DNA of 64,000 nucleotides from an uncultured Clostridia bacterium. Its GTDB lineage: Bacteria > Bacillota > Clostridia > Oscillospirales > CAG-272. Below the pieces are notes generated by a model. It made no database searches. It saw only the letters and a list, made by a program, of their open reading frames with translations, and was not told the origin of the DNA. The stretch is from the NCBI GenBank assembly GCA_947631765.1, contig CANRMP010000006.1, positions 1-64,000 on the forward strand, written 5' to 3'. Below, in pieces: positions 1 through 8,222 of the stretch; position 1 is the first letter of the stretch, and every line of letters starts with the position of its first letter. Made by a program: the position numbers and the translations under genes.

Positions 1-380
1 TGTTTGCCGAAGGCGAGAAACTCAAAAATGAGCGTTCAATATTCGCTTTCGGCGTCAATATTGTAGCACATTACGCGGTATTTGTCAAGGACGCTTCACG
101 CCGCCTACGGCGGCGGCTGTAATGTTGCAATTGATGTGAGACTCAAAGAAAGACGCATGGAAAAAGTGATTGAGTTTCAATTTTCAATAGAATAGAATTA
201 CGCACTAATCTTCATCCTCGCAATTGAAGCTTATCGAAAAGCAAAAGACATCTCCTTCGTATGCTGGCGTTATTACGTTTCAAAAGCTGCACTGATATGG
301 CGGAAAGCTCTGTTCTATCAATTGTTATTCATTTTCTCACTTCACCTCATTGACAAGCCCGAAAATTTTGAGATCTCGCT
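1..380. other. noncoding left edge, no gene recognised
   Basis: No ORF with a credible start and ribosome site lies here. Two hairpin-capable stretches are visible: an imperfect repeat near 6-52 (GCCGAAGGCGA with TTCGCTTTCGGC) and a short GC-rich palindrome near 110-124 (GCCGCCTACGGCGGC). The rest is AT-rich and featureless. It may hold the promoter of a gene outside the window, which I cannot judge. Confidence 0.5.
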
Positions 381-770
381 TTATTTGATGTTTTTCCGTC
401 TGATTTTTATAATGTCCGGCACGGCAGTCAGGGCGCAGCCGCAGGCGTAGCAGAGTATATCGTAAAAGCTGAAGGAAGTGCCCATCAGGGTTGACAGAAA
501 GGGGGATTTGTCAGCGCCTATAAGCGAGACCAAATGTATCCCCTGAGATATCTCGACCAGAACGGCAAAAATGAATATGTAGAGGGAAAGCAGGGAGATT
601 TTTTGCGGAAAAATGCTTCGCAATGCCGTGTACAGCAGCACGACAACCAGCACGTCGCCAAAATACGGTCTTATAAATCTGTCGTGAACAAAAAGCGCGA
701 TGATGACCTCTGTAAAAAGCAGAATAACCGTTGCTGCAATATAAATGATTCGTTCTTTTTTGATACTCAT
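381..770 (-). CDS. DUF2809-like small membrane protein
   Basis: Encodes about 129 aa, almost entirely hydrophobic, with four predicted membrane segments. The pattern resembles DUF2809, a family of unknown function. The R-PYFGD-VVV-LLY segment (around residues 33-50) and the EISQG motif further on fit that family. I place the start at the internal ATG at 770 because AGGGAG lies just upstream; the ORF track begins nine codons earlier. The gene stands alone and is divergent from hpt. The family assignment rests on motif memory only. Confidence 0.7.
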   Translation of the reverse strand: MSIKKERIIYIAATVILLFTEVIIALFVHDRFIRPYFGDVLVVVLLYTALRSIFPQKISLLSLYIFIFAVLVEISQGIHLVSLIGADKSPFLSTLMGTSFSFYDILCYACGCALTAVPDIIKIRRKNIK

Positions 771-876
771 GTTTTCTCCCTCGCGTTTGTTTCGCAATAT
801 TTCTTATATATGTATTATATTTCCGAACATCATATATTTTTTTAAATTTTCGTTATAAAATTATTAATAAATATCA

Positions 877-905
877 TTGACAGAGCGCAATTTATGTGTT
901 AAAAT
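877..905 (+). promoter_or_regulatory. sigma-A promoter of hpt-permease
   Basis: TTGACA (877-882), a 17-bp spacer and TAAAAT (900-905) form a near-consensus promoter. The predicted start near 912 gives a leader of about 75 nt before hpt. A perfect 9-bp tandem repeat (CATATTGGT twice, 941-958) lies inside that leader. Confidence 0.75.
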
Positions 906-985
906 GTTTATATATCATAAATGCTTGCGAAAAAGGTAGCCATATTGGTCATATTGGTTAATAATGTATTTACGGAGTTTTTGGT

Positions 986-1534
986 ATGGAATTTAAAAGC
1001 GTTGCCGAATTTGAAAAGGGCATAAAAGGCATTCTGATTTCGGAAAAAGAGATAAAAGCAAAGATTAAAGAAGCCGGAGAGTATCTTAACGGCATTTACG
1101 ACGGAACGCCCTTACTGCTTGTGAGCATACTCAAAGGTTCCTTTATGTTCCTTGCCGACCTTTGCAAAGAGGTAAAGGTCCCGTGCGAGGTGGGATTTAT
1201 GATTGCAAAAAGCTATTATCAGGGGACACAGTCCTCCGGTATAGTGAAGATAGAAATGGACCTTCAGCAGAATATCGGCAAATATCACGTGGTTATCGTT
1301 GAGGACATCGTGGACACCGGAAGGACCCTTAACGACGTGGTAAAGCTACTTCGAGCGAGAAATCCGGTGTCACTCAGAGTTGTCACTTTGCTGGACAAGC
1401 CCGATCGGCGGATCGTTGATTTTAAAGCAGACCTTTCCCTCTTTACGATAAGTGATCTGTTTGTGGTGGGATACGGGCTTGACTGCGGTGAATATTACAG
1501 AAATCTCCCTTACATAGCGGAATTTAAGGAATGA
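986..1534 (+). CDS. hpt: hypoxanthine phosphoribosyltransferase
   Basis: Purine salvage enzyme that converts hypoxanthine or guanine plus PRPP to IMP or GMP in the cytosol. The 182-aa length is normal for the family. The PRPP-binding loop VVIVEDIVDTGRTL sits at residues 102-115. The mobile catalytic loop with SYYQGTQSSG is at about 76-85. CGGAG precedes the ATG. Nine bases after the stop comes a purine permease, so uptake and salvage appear to be co-transcribed from the promoter at 877-905. I saw no purine riboswitch in the leader. Confidence 0.95.
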   Translation: MEFKSVAEFEKGIKGILISEKEIKAKIKEAGEYLNGIYDGTPLLLVSILKGSFMFLADLCKEVKVPCEVGFMIAKSYYQGTQSSGIVKIEMDLQQNIGKYHVVIVEDIVDTGRTLNDVVKLLRARNPVSLRVVTLLDKPDRRIVDFKADLSLFTISDLFVVGYGLDCGEYYRNLPYIAEFKE

Positions 1535-1543
1535 GGTGAAGGA

Positions 1544-2902
1544 ATGCTCCAAAAACTCTTTAAGCTGAAAGAAAACAACACAAACGTCAGGACCGAGATT
1601 ATCGCCGGAATTACCACCTTTATGACAATGGCGTACATCCTTGCGGTCAACCCGAGCATCTTAGGGGACGCCGGAATGGACCCCACCGCGGTGCTCATTG
1701 CCACATGTCTTGCCGCCTTTATTGGCACAGCCTGCATGGCTTTTATGGCAAATCTACCCTTTGCCATGGCAGCCGGAATGGGACTTAACGCCTTTTTGGC
1801 ATATACCATTGTAGGTCTTTACGGATATCCTTGGCAGGTGGCTCTCCTTGCGGTATTTATCGAAGGACTTATATTTATAGTCCTATCCCTCACGAAGGTC
1901 AGGGAAGCTATTTTTAATTCGATTCCACTATCCTTAAAACGAGCGGTCTCGGTAGGTATCGGTCTTTTTATCGCATTCATCGGACTTCAAAACGCGGGAC
2001 TTACCGTTGATAACGGCTCCACCCTTGTGTCTATGGTAAGCTTCACCGACAATTTCAGAACTGCGGGTATCTGCGCACTGCTCGCGCTTGTGGGAGTTGT
2101 TATTACCGCAATACTCTACATTAAGAGAATAAAGGGCTCGATTCTTATCGGTATTCTTGCCACATGGATTCTCGGAATTATATGTCAGCTCACTCATTTG
2201 TACGTTCCGAGCGGAGATTATTACTCGCTTATTCCGTCATTTCAGATGACAGACTTTACAAAGCTCGGAGAAACCTTCGGTCAGTGCTTTAACGTGAACT
2301 TCGACAAAGTAAAAATATTCAACTTCATAGTTATTATCTTCTCTTTCCTGTTTGTCGATATATTCGACACTCTCGGAACTCTCATAGGAGTAAGCTCCAA
2401 GGCGGGTATGCTTGACGAAAACGGCAGAATGCCGAAAATCAGACCCGCGCTTCTTGCAGACGCCATAGCGACAACTGCGGGCGCAGTGCTCGGAACCTCC
2501 ACAACGACAACCTTCGTGGAATCCTCGGCGGGCGTATCTGAGGGCGGACGTACCGGACTTACGGCTCTTACCACCGCGCTTCTCTTCCTTGCCTCCATAT
2601 TCTTTGCTCCCATATTTATCGCCATTCCCTCTTTTGCAACCGCTCCGGCGCTTATAATCGTGGGATTTTTGATGTTCAGCAGCATAACCGAAATAAAGTT
2701 TACAGATGACACATTCACGTCCGCAATACCTGCATACCTCTGCATTATTGCAATGCCCCTGTTCTACAGCATCTCCGAGGGCATCTCGATAGGCGTTATC
2801 TCCTATGTTATTCTCAACCTCATTTGCGGTAAGAGAAAAGAGATAAACCCCGTAATGTACGTGCTTGCGGTACTGTTTATTCTCAAATATGTGTTCCTGT
2901 AA
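1544..2902 (+). CDS. NCS2-family purine permease
   Basis: Polytopic membrane transporter of 452 aa with about 12 to 14 hydrophobic segments, matching the AzgA/PbuG-like branch of NCS2 (adenine, guanine or hypoxanthine uptake). The N-terminal RTEIIAGITTFMTMAYILAV is the hallmark of this branch. Another conserved stretch is GTSTTTTFVESSAGVSEGGR in the middle. GAGGTGAAGGA precedes the ATG, and the gene follows hpt by 9 bp. Pairing with hpt supports a purine base as substrate, but which base cannot be told from sequence. Confidence 0.92.
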   Translation: MLQKLFKLKENNTNVRTEIIAGITTFMTMAYILAVNPSILGDAGMDPTAVLIATCLAAFIGTACMAFMANLPFAMAAGMGLNAFLAYTIVGLYGYPWQVALLAVFIEGLIFIVLSLTKVREAIFNSIPLSLKRAVSVGIGLFIAFIGLQNAGLTVDNGSTLVSMVSFTDNFRTAGICALLALVGVVITAILYIKRIKGSILIGILATWILGIICQLTHLYVPSGDYYSLIPSFQMTDFTKLGETFGQCFNVNFDKVKIFNFIVIIFSFLFVDIFDTLGTLIGVSSKAGMLDENGRMPKIRPALLADAIATTAGAVLGTSTTTTFVESSAGVSEGGRTGLTALTTALLFLASIFFAPIFIAIPSFATAPALIIVGFLMFSSITEIKFTDDTFTSAIPAYLCIIAMPLFYSISEGISIGVISYVILNLICGKRKEINPVMYVLAVLFILKYVFL

Positions 2903-2993
2903 GATTTATTGACAAGCTTAACACTAAACCAAAAAACCGATGATAATAAGCAAGCTTTGCACTTGAAAAGCTATGCTCTTGTCACAAAAACAA

Positions 2994-3024
2994 CCGCCGC
3001 CGACAGGGTTTTCCGTGGCGGCGG
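2994..3024. other. GC-rich hairpin between permease and SDR
   Basis: CCGCCGCC and GGCGGCGG form a perfect 8-bp stem around a 15-nt loop. There is no T-run on the plus side, so it is a weak candidate as terminator of the permease transcript. It could equally be a stabilising or attenuating RNA hairpin ahead of the SDR gene. Confidence 0.4.
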
Positions 3025-3066
3025 CAGCTGTATATTGTATAATTGTAAAACGGGAGAAAAACAGAT

Positions 3067-3828
3067 ATGATAAGTATTGACCTTTCGGGAAAAACTGCTC
3101 TTGTGACCGGTGCTTCCGGGCAGCTTGGCAGAGTTATGGCAAAAACCCTTGCCGCGGCGGGCGCAAACGTCATTTTGCACTGCTTTAAGAACCACGAATA
3201 CGCCGCCTCTCTTTCAAGGGAAATTGCCGCTCTCAATGTAAAGACAATGACCGTGTCGGCAGACGTGGGAAAAACCGAGAGCGTTTTTGCTATGAAGGAC
3301 GAAATTGAAAAAGAGGGCATGATGCCGGACATAATAGTCAATAACGCGGTTATTCAATATAGCTGGACAGACATTTTGTCTCAGGATATCAAGGATTTTG
3401 AAAGTCAGTTTTACAGCTGCGTTATGCAAAACGTCAACATGGCGAAAGCCTTTGTGCCCGAAATGATAAAGAAAGGATACGGTCGCGTTATCGGAATCAA
3501 CACCGAATGTGCGATTCAATGCCTGCCGGGGCAGGGGGCGTATGCATCCGCCAAAAGGGGCATGGACGGCATAATTCGAGTGCTTGCAAAAGAGGTGGGG
3601 CAATACGGCATAACCGTAAATCAGGTGGCTCCCGGGTGGACAATTTCCGACAACGACCGCAAAAACCACAGCGAGGTGCGGCCCTCCGACATAAAAATCC
3701 CGCTGCGCCGCAGGGGTTCAGACCAAGAGGTGGCAAACGCTGTGCTCTTTCTCGCCTCCGACCTTGCAAGCTATATTACCGGCGCATATTTGCCGGTTTG
3801 CGGCGGAAACGTCATTCCGGCAATATAA
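3067..3828 (+). CDS. SDR-family oxidoreductase
   Basis: Short-chain dehydrogenase/reductase of 253 aa with an N-terminal Rossmann fold. The cofactor motif is TGASGQLGRVMA (near residue 15) and NNA appears in the middle. The catalytic YASAK is present and a C-terminal GAYLPVCGG resembles the FabG and glucose dehydrogenase groups. The residue 13 positions before the catalytic Tyr is Thr (INTECA) where the family has Ser. The gene is alone between a permease and a convergent tcdA. Substrate is unknown; 3-oxoacyl-ACP reductase is one possibility, but no fatty-acid genes are nearby. Confidence 0.85.
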   Translation: MISIDLSGKTALVTGASGQLGRVMAKTLAAAGANVILHCFKNHEYAASLSREIAALNVKTMTVSADVGKTESVFAMKDEIEKEGMMPDIIVNNAVIQYSWTDILSQDIKDFESQFYSCVMQNVNMAKAFVPEMIKKGYGRVIGINTECAIQCLPGQGAYASAKRGMDGIIRVLAKEVGQYGITVNQVAPGWTISDNDRKNHSEVRPSDIKIPLRRRGSDQEVANAVLFLASDLASYITGAYLPVCGGNVIPAI

Positions 3829-3872
3829 GGCCCGCGACAGCCAAAGCTTTATGTAGCGCCAAATAAACATAA

Positions 3873-3908
3873 CTCCCGCCATTTCGAAAAATTTTGAAAG
3901 GGCGGGAG
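3873..3908. terminator. shared terminator between SDR and tcdA
   Basis: CTCCCGCC and GGCGGGAG pair around a 20-nt AT-rich loop, between two convergent genes. T-rich sequence (tttttta) follows on the plus side some bases later. It could serve both directions. Confidence 0.6.
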
Positions 3909-3951
3909 CGTATTTATCGCTTTTTTATAGTTTTTATAGTTTTTTACATTT

Positions 3952-4710
3952 TTAAGGGCGCACTATAATATCCTTTATTACCTCTCCGGCAATAATAAGT
4001 CCCGCAACAGAGGGGACAAAGGCGGTGCTGCCCGGTACCTGCCGGCGTTCTGTACACCTTCTTTCTGTCCCGGGCGGACATACGCATCCCGTGCGACAGC
4101 TGATTTTCATGTCATCGACAGGAGTTATAGGCATCTCTTTTGAATATACCACCTTGAGCTTTTTTATTCCGCGGCGTTTAAGCTCATAGCGCATTACGCG
4201 CGCCAGCGGACAGACCGAGGTCTTATAAATATCGGCAACCTCAAATGCGGTGGGGTCAAGCTTATTTCCGGCGCCCATTGAGCTTATTATCGGAGTACCG
4301 GCGCTCTCGGCGTTGACGACCAGCGCGATTTTTCCCGTCACGGTGTCAATAGCGTCCACAATATAATCGTACTCGGTAAAATCAAATTGATTTGCTGTTT
4401 CGGGCGTGTAAAAGACCTTGTAAGATGTGACCTTCGCTTCGGGATTAATATCGTGAATCCTCTTTGTCGCAACGTCAACCTTGTACTGCCCCACAGTTTC
4501 AAGAGTGGCGTAAATCTGGCGGTTTATGTTGGTAACACACACCTTATCATCATCAATAATGTCGAGTGCGCCGACTCCCGAGCGGGCAAGCGCCTCTACC
4601 GTATATCCTCCCACGCCGCCGATACCGAATACCGCAACGCGTGATTTTTTCAGCTTATCCATGGCTTTTGCGCCAAATAGCAGTTCGGTTCGTGAAAACT
4701 GATTTAACAT
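3952..4710 (-). CDS. tcdA: tRNA threonylcarbamoyladenosine dehydratase
   Basis: E1-like ThiF/MoeB-fold enzyme of 252 aa. TcdA (CsdL) uses ATP to cyclise t6A37 of ANN-decoding tRNAs to ct6A. The nucleotide-binding GIGGVGG is at residues 29-35, followed by an Asp-rich strand (DIIDDDKV). The C-terminal part has a Cys-rich insert, CRTGCVCPPGTERRC, before RRQVPGSTAFVPSVAG. I recognise that insert from the Firmicute branch. AAGGAG precedes the ATG. It is the last gene of a cluster with mnmA, iscU and nifS, which fits a tRNA-modification role. Confidence 0.88.
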   Translation of the reverse strand: MLNQFSRTELLFGAKAMDKLKKSRVAVFGIGGVGGYTVEALARSGVGALDIIDDDKVCVTNINRQIYATLETVGQYKVDVATKRIHDINPEAKVTSYKVFYTPETANQFDFTEYDYIVDAIDTVTGKIALVVNAESAGTPIISSMGAGNKLDPTAFEVADIYKTSVCPLARVMRYELKRRGIKKLKVVYSKEMPITPVDDMKISCRTGCVCPPGTERRCTERRQVPGSTAFVPSVAGLIIAGEVIKDIIVRP

Positions 4711-4761
4711 ACCGAGCCTTGCTCCTTAATTATGTGTTATGTCTGTAAACTTGAAAAAATC

Positions 4762-5835
4762 TCAGCAGATTCTGCCGCCGCCGACGACAACATCCCCGTC
4801 ATAAAGCACCGCCGCCTGTCCTTTGGTTACGGCTCTTTGAGGATCGTCAAATTCTATTTCAAGCATGTCCTCCCGCACCTGAGTGACCGTCGCCCACTGC
4901 TCACTTTGTCGGTACCTGATTTTTACCTTTAAGCGCATCGGTTCCTTAATTTCGGAAATGGAAATAAGATTGACGTCGTTTACTCTCAGCGTTTTTGAAT
5001 AAAGCTCGCACTCTTTCCCGAGAGTCACGGTGTTGTTTATCGGGTCGACGGCGCACACGTACATCGGCTCACCAAACGCCACGCCCAGCCCCTTGCGCTG
5101 ACCAACAGTGTACCTTATGATCCCATTGTGTCTGCCGAGCACATTGCCGTCTTTGTCTATAAAATTCCCCTCGGGATAGACCTTACCTGTGCGGCGCATT
5201 ATAAAGTCTGCATAATCGCCGTTTTGAACAAAGCATATGTCCTGACTGTCATGCTTTGCATAATTTACAAAGCCCCGCGACTCCGCAATATTTCTGACCT
5301 CGGGCTTGGTAAGCTCCCCTAACGGGAAAATGGCGTGAGAAAGCTGCTCCTGCGTCAGAGAGTACAGCACGTAGCTTTGATCCTTGTTTTGGTCAAGCGC
5401 TTTTTTGAGCAGATATCTTCCGCTTGCAATATCTTTTTCGATTCTTGCGTAATGACCTGTGACAACCGCATCACAGCTAAGCTCCATTGCCCGGTGATAC
5501 AGCTTGTCGAATTTAAGATATCTGTTGCAGTCTATACACGGGTTCGGGGTCGCTCCGTTTTCGTAAGCGGCGACAAAGCGATTTATAACGTCTCTTTCGA
5601 AGTTTTCGGAAAAATTGAATACACGATGAGGGATGCCGAGCGTTCGCGCAACGCTTTTGGCATCCTCCACATCTTCAAGAGAACAGCATGAGCTTTCCTT
5701 GCGATAACCGACATCCTCGTTGTAAAAGAGCTTAAGCGTGACCCCGACACAGTCGTATCCGCTGTCCTTCATAATGCCGGCAGCGACTGCGGAGTCAACT
5801 CCTCCGCTCATGGCTATTAAAACTTTTTTGCTCAT
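4762..5835 (-). CDS. mnmA: tRNA-specific 2-thiouridylase MnmA
   Basis: Adds sulfur to C2 of U34 in Glu, Gln and Lys tRNAs, using ATP and persulfide sulfur from a cysteine desulfurase. At 357 aa it has normal length. The PP-loop SGGVDS is at residues 10-15. The catalytic cysteines lie in NPCIDCNRYLKF (about 99) and DICFV (about 200). GAGGAC lies eight bases before the ATG. It is in the same direction as nifS and iscU, so the local desulfurase is its probable sulfur donor. Confidence 0.95.
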   Translation of the reverse strand: MSKKVLIAMSGGVDSAVAAGIMKDSGYDCVGVTLKLFYNEDVGYRKESSCCSLEDVEDAKSVARTLGIPHRVFNFSENFERDVINRFVAAYENGATPNPCIDCNRYLKFDKLYHRAMELSCDAVVTGHYARIEKDIASGRYLLKKALDQNKDQSYVLYSLTQEQLSHAIFPLGELTKPEVRNIAESRGFVNYAKHDSQDICFVQNGDYADFIMRRTGKVYPEGNFIDKDGNVLGRHNGIIRYTVGQRKGLGVAFGEPMYVCAVDPINNTVTLGKECELYSKTLRVNDVNLISISEIKEPMRLKVKIRYRQSEQWATVTQVREDMLEIEFDDPQRAVTKGQAAVLYDGDVVVGGGRIC

Positions 5836-5924
5836 TGTGTGGTGTCCTCTTCTTTTTACGAAAACTGCCTGTTCCGGCTCGAAGGTGCGATATAAGTACC
5901 GTATGACCTTGGCAAATTCGCGTT

Positions 5925-6494
5925 TTAAGCGCTGAAATTCTCGTATATATCCTCAATGCTGCGCATTGCAAGAATGGTTTTTTCAATAAGGTCGTCAAGC
6001 TCCCAACCGAGCATTTCTGCTCCGCGCTCGATTACCTCTCTTGAACAGCCTGCGGCAAAATTCGGAGTTTTGAATTTTTTCTTGACCGATTTTAGCTCAA
6101 GATCCTTTACGCTCTTTGAAGGTCGCATTATAGCTACCGCTCCTATAAGACCGGTAAGCTCGTCGACGGCGTAAAGCACCTTCTCCATTTCATGCTCCGG
6201 CTTGATATCAACCGTCAGCGAATAGCCGTGACTTGCGGCAGCGCGGATAATCCGCTCGTCAACGCCGCGCTCTCGCATTATTTCCTGCTCTTTTATACAG
6301 TGTTCCTGAGGATACATCTCAAAATCAAGATCGTGAAGCAGTCCCACAATGCCCCAAAGCTCCTCCTCGTCGCCGTATCCGAGCTCTCTTGCAAAATAGC
6401 GCATAACTCCCTCAAGTATGATTGCGTGCTTTAAGTGAAAATGCTCCCTATTGTACTCTTTAAGCAGTTCCCACGCTTCGTCTCGTGTAATCAT
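5925..6494 (-). CDS. HD-domain phosphohydrolase family protein
   Basis: About 189 aa with an HD (HDIG-type) metal-binding fold. HAIILEGVMR supplies the first His, LLHDLDFE the HD pair, and ASHGY the following His. Substrate is unknown; HD proteins of this size often cleave nucleotides or phosphomonoesters. Several starts are possible (GTG 6503, ATG 6500, ATG 6494). I prefer 6494 because it has the best spacing from AAAGGG. It follows iscU by only a few bases and precedes mnmA by about 90 bp. Confidence 0.8.
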   Translation of the reverse strand: MITRDEAWELLKEYNREHFHLKHAIILEGVMRYFARELGYGDEEELWGIVGLLHDLDFEMYPQEHCIKEQEIMRERGVDERIIRAAASHGYSLTVDIKPEHEMEKVLYAVDELTGLIGAVAIMRPSKSVKDLELKSVKKKFKTPNFAAGCSREVIERGAEMLGWELDDLIEKTILAMRSIEDIYENFSA

Positions 6495-6506
6495 GCTCAT
6501 CACCCT

Positions 6507-6947
6507 TTAAATGTCGCAGGAGCCCTCTGAACAGTGAGCGCAGGATTCCTCGGGGAAAAGTGAGTGGTCGTATTCTATGCCGTTTTTATCATAGTAGTCC
6601 TTAATGGCAGCCTTAACCGCTTCCTCGGCAAGCACAGAGCAGTGTATCTTGTGAGGCGGAAGCCCCTCAAGCGCCTCGACCACCGCTTTGTTTGTAAGCT
6701 CAAGCACCTTGTCAATAGGCTGTCCTTTAATCATTTCGGTTGCCATTGAGCTTGAAGCAATGGCACTGCCGCATCCGAAGGTATTGAACTTAACGTCCGT
6801 GACGATATTGTTTTCTATCTTAAGATATATTTTCATAATATCGCCGCATTTCGCGTTGCCGACCTCGCCGACTCCGTCGGCGTCCTCAATAACGCCCACG
6901 TTTCTCGGATGCATAAAATGATCCATAACCTTTTCACTGTATAACAT
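6507..6947 (-). CDS. iscU: Fe-S cluster scaffold IscU/NifU-like
   Basis: Scaffold on which [2Fe-2S] clusters are built from persulfide sulfur and iron. At 146 aa it shows the three ligand cysteines: NAKCGD (C34), FGCGSA (C59) and [10 protein letters not shown] (C103). A C-terminal tail, CAHCSEGSC, adds three more cysteines, a form I know from clostridial NifU-like proteins. The gene overlaps the end of nifS by 14 bp, so the two are translationally coupled and presumably work together. Confidence 0.93.
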   Translation of the reverse strand: MLYSEKVMDHFMHPRNVGVIEDADGVGEVGNAKCGDIMKIYLKIENNIVTDVKFNTFGCGSAIASSSMATEMIKGQPIDKVLELTNKAVVEALEGLPPHKIHCSVLAEEAVKAAIKDYYDKNGIEYDHSLFPEESCAHCSEGSCDI

Positions 6948-8124
6948 ACTTTTTCTTACCCTCCTGTAAATCTCTCCAAACGGGAGACATATTTCTTAAA
7001 TATGCCACCACGTCTTTTATTGCGTTTATCATATAATCAACCTCTTCCTCGGTGTTTTCCTCGGAAAGAGAAAGTCTGAGTGAACCGTGAGCCACGTCGT
7101 GCGGTCTGCCTATTGCAAGAAGCACATGGCTCGGGTCAAGGGAGCCTGAGGTGCAGGCAGAACCCGAGGACGCGCATATTCCTTTGCTGTCAAGAAGCAG
7201 AAGCAGGGATTCTCCCTCGATTCCCTCAAAGCACACGTTTACATTTCCCGGAAGCCGTTTTACCGGATCGCCGTTGAGAATTGTGTGCGGAATCTCCAAA
7301 ATGCCCTTTATCAATTTGTCTCTTAAGGGAATGAGCTTTGCGCTGTTCTTATCGATGTTTTCCGCCGCTTCCTCAAGAGATGCCGCAAGCCCCATAATTG
7401 CCGGAACATTCTCGGTTCCGGCGCGCTTGCCTCTCTCCTGAGCGCCGCCCTCAATCAGATTTGTAATGACTATGCCCTTTTTAACGTACAGTACGCCTAT
7501 TCCCTTAGGACCGTGAAATTTATGCGCGGAAAGGGAAAGCATGTCGATATTGTCCTTGACAACGTCAACCTTTATGTGTCCTACCGCCTGAACAGCGTCG
7601 GTATGGAAAAGCACGCCGTGCTCTCGGCATATCCTGCCTATTTCCGAAATGGGTTGTATAGAGCCTATTTCGTTGTTGGCGTACATAATTGTCACAAGTA
7701 CAGTATCCGGACGAATGGCGGCTTCAAGCTCGGCAGGGCTGACAATGCCATTTTCATGAGCGTCAAGTAAGGTTATCTCAAAGCCTCTCTTTTTCAGCTT
7801 ATCAAGAGTGTGAAGCACCGCGTGATGCTCTATGGAGCTTGAAATAATGTGCCTTTTGTTTTTTCTCTCTCCTATTGCCGCGGCAGTCAAAATCGCCTGA
7901 TTGTCAGACTCGCTTCCTCCCGACGTGAAGTATATTTCCCTGTCGGTGCACCCGAGTACCTTTGCGACCCTTTCTCTGGCGCTTGCAAGCGCTTCCGCCG
8001 CCCTCTGCCCGACGCTGTGAAGACTGGAGGGATTTCCGTACACACTATCAAGATAAGGAAGCATGGCGTTTATTGCGGTCTTGCTCATTTTTGTCGTTGC
8101 CGCATTGTCAGCATATATATTCAT
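6934..8124 (-). CDS. nifS: cysteine desulfurase, NifS/IscS family
   Basis: PLP enzyme of 396 aa that takes sulfur from cysteine as an enzyme-bound persulfide, feeding the adjacent scaffold and probably MnmA. The PLP lysine is in [12 protein letters not shown]. The active-site Cys lies in the loop [11 protein letters not shown]. The start [11 protein letters not shown] is typical, with AAGGAGGAC-type sequence just upstream of the ATG. It is the first gene of the nifS-iscU-HD-mnmA-tcdA cluster. Confidence 0.95.
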   Translation of the reverse strand: MNIYADNAATTKMSKTAINAMLPYLDSVYGNPSSLHSVGQRAAEALASARERVAKVLGCTDREIYFTSGGSESDNQAILTAAAIGERKNKRHIISSSIEHHAVLHTLDKLKKRGFEITLLDAHENGIVSPAELEAAIRPDTVLVTIMYANNEIGSIQPISEIGRICREHGVLFHTDAVQAVGHIKVDVVKDNIDMLSLSAHKFHGPKGIGVLYVKKGIVITNLIEGGAQERGKRAGTENVPAIMGLAASLEEAAENIDKNSAKLIPLRDKLIKGILEIPHTILNGDPVKRLPGNVNVCFEGIEGESLLLLLDSKGICASSGSACTSGSLDPSHVLLAIGRPHDVAHGSLRLSLSEENTEEEVDYMINAIKDVVAYLRNMSPVWRDLQEGKKKYVIQ

Positions 8125-8149
8125 TAAAAGTCCTCCTTGGGCATCCCTG

Positions 8150-8190
8150 TATCGTAAGCCCTCGCGCCTGCGCGCTTAAGGCTTACGATA
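8150..8190. promoter_or_regulatory. inverted repeat upstream of nifS
   Basis: TATCGTAAGCC and GGCTTACGATA are perfect 11-bp arms with a 19-nt GC-rich centre. It lies between the end of the sulfhydrylase gene and nifS. There is no T-run on the minus side. It could be a hairpin that ends the upstream transcript or an operator for nifS; sequence alone does not decide. Confidence 0.5.
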
Positions 8191-8222
8191 TAAAATACCC
8201 ATTATATTATTAAATTTGTATT

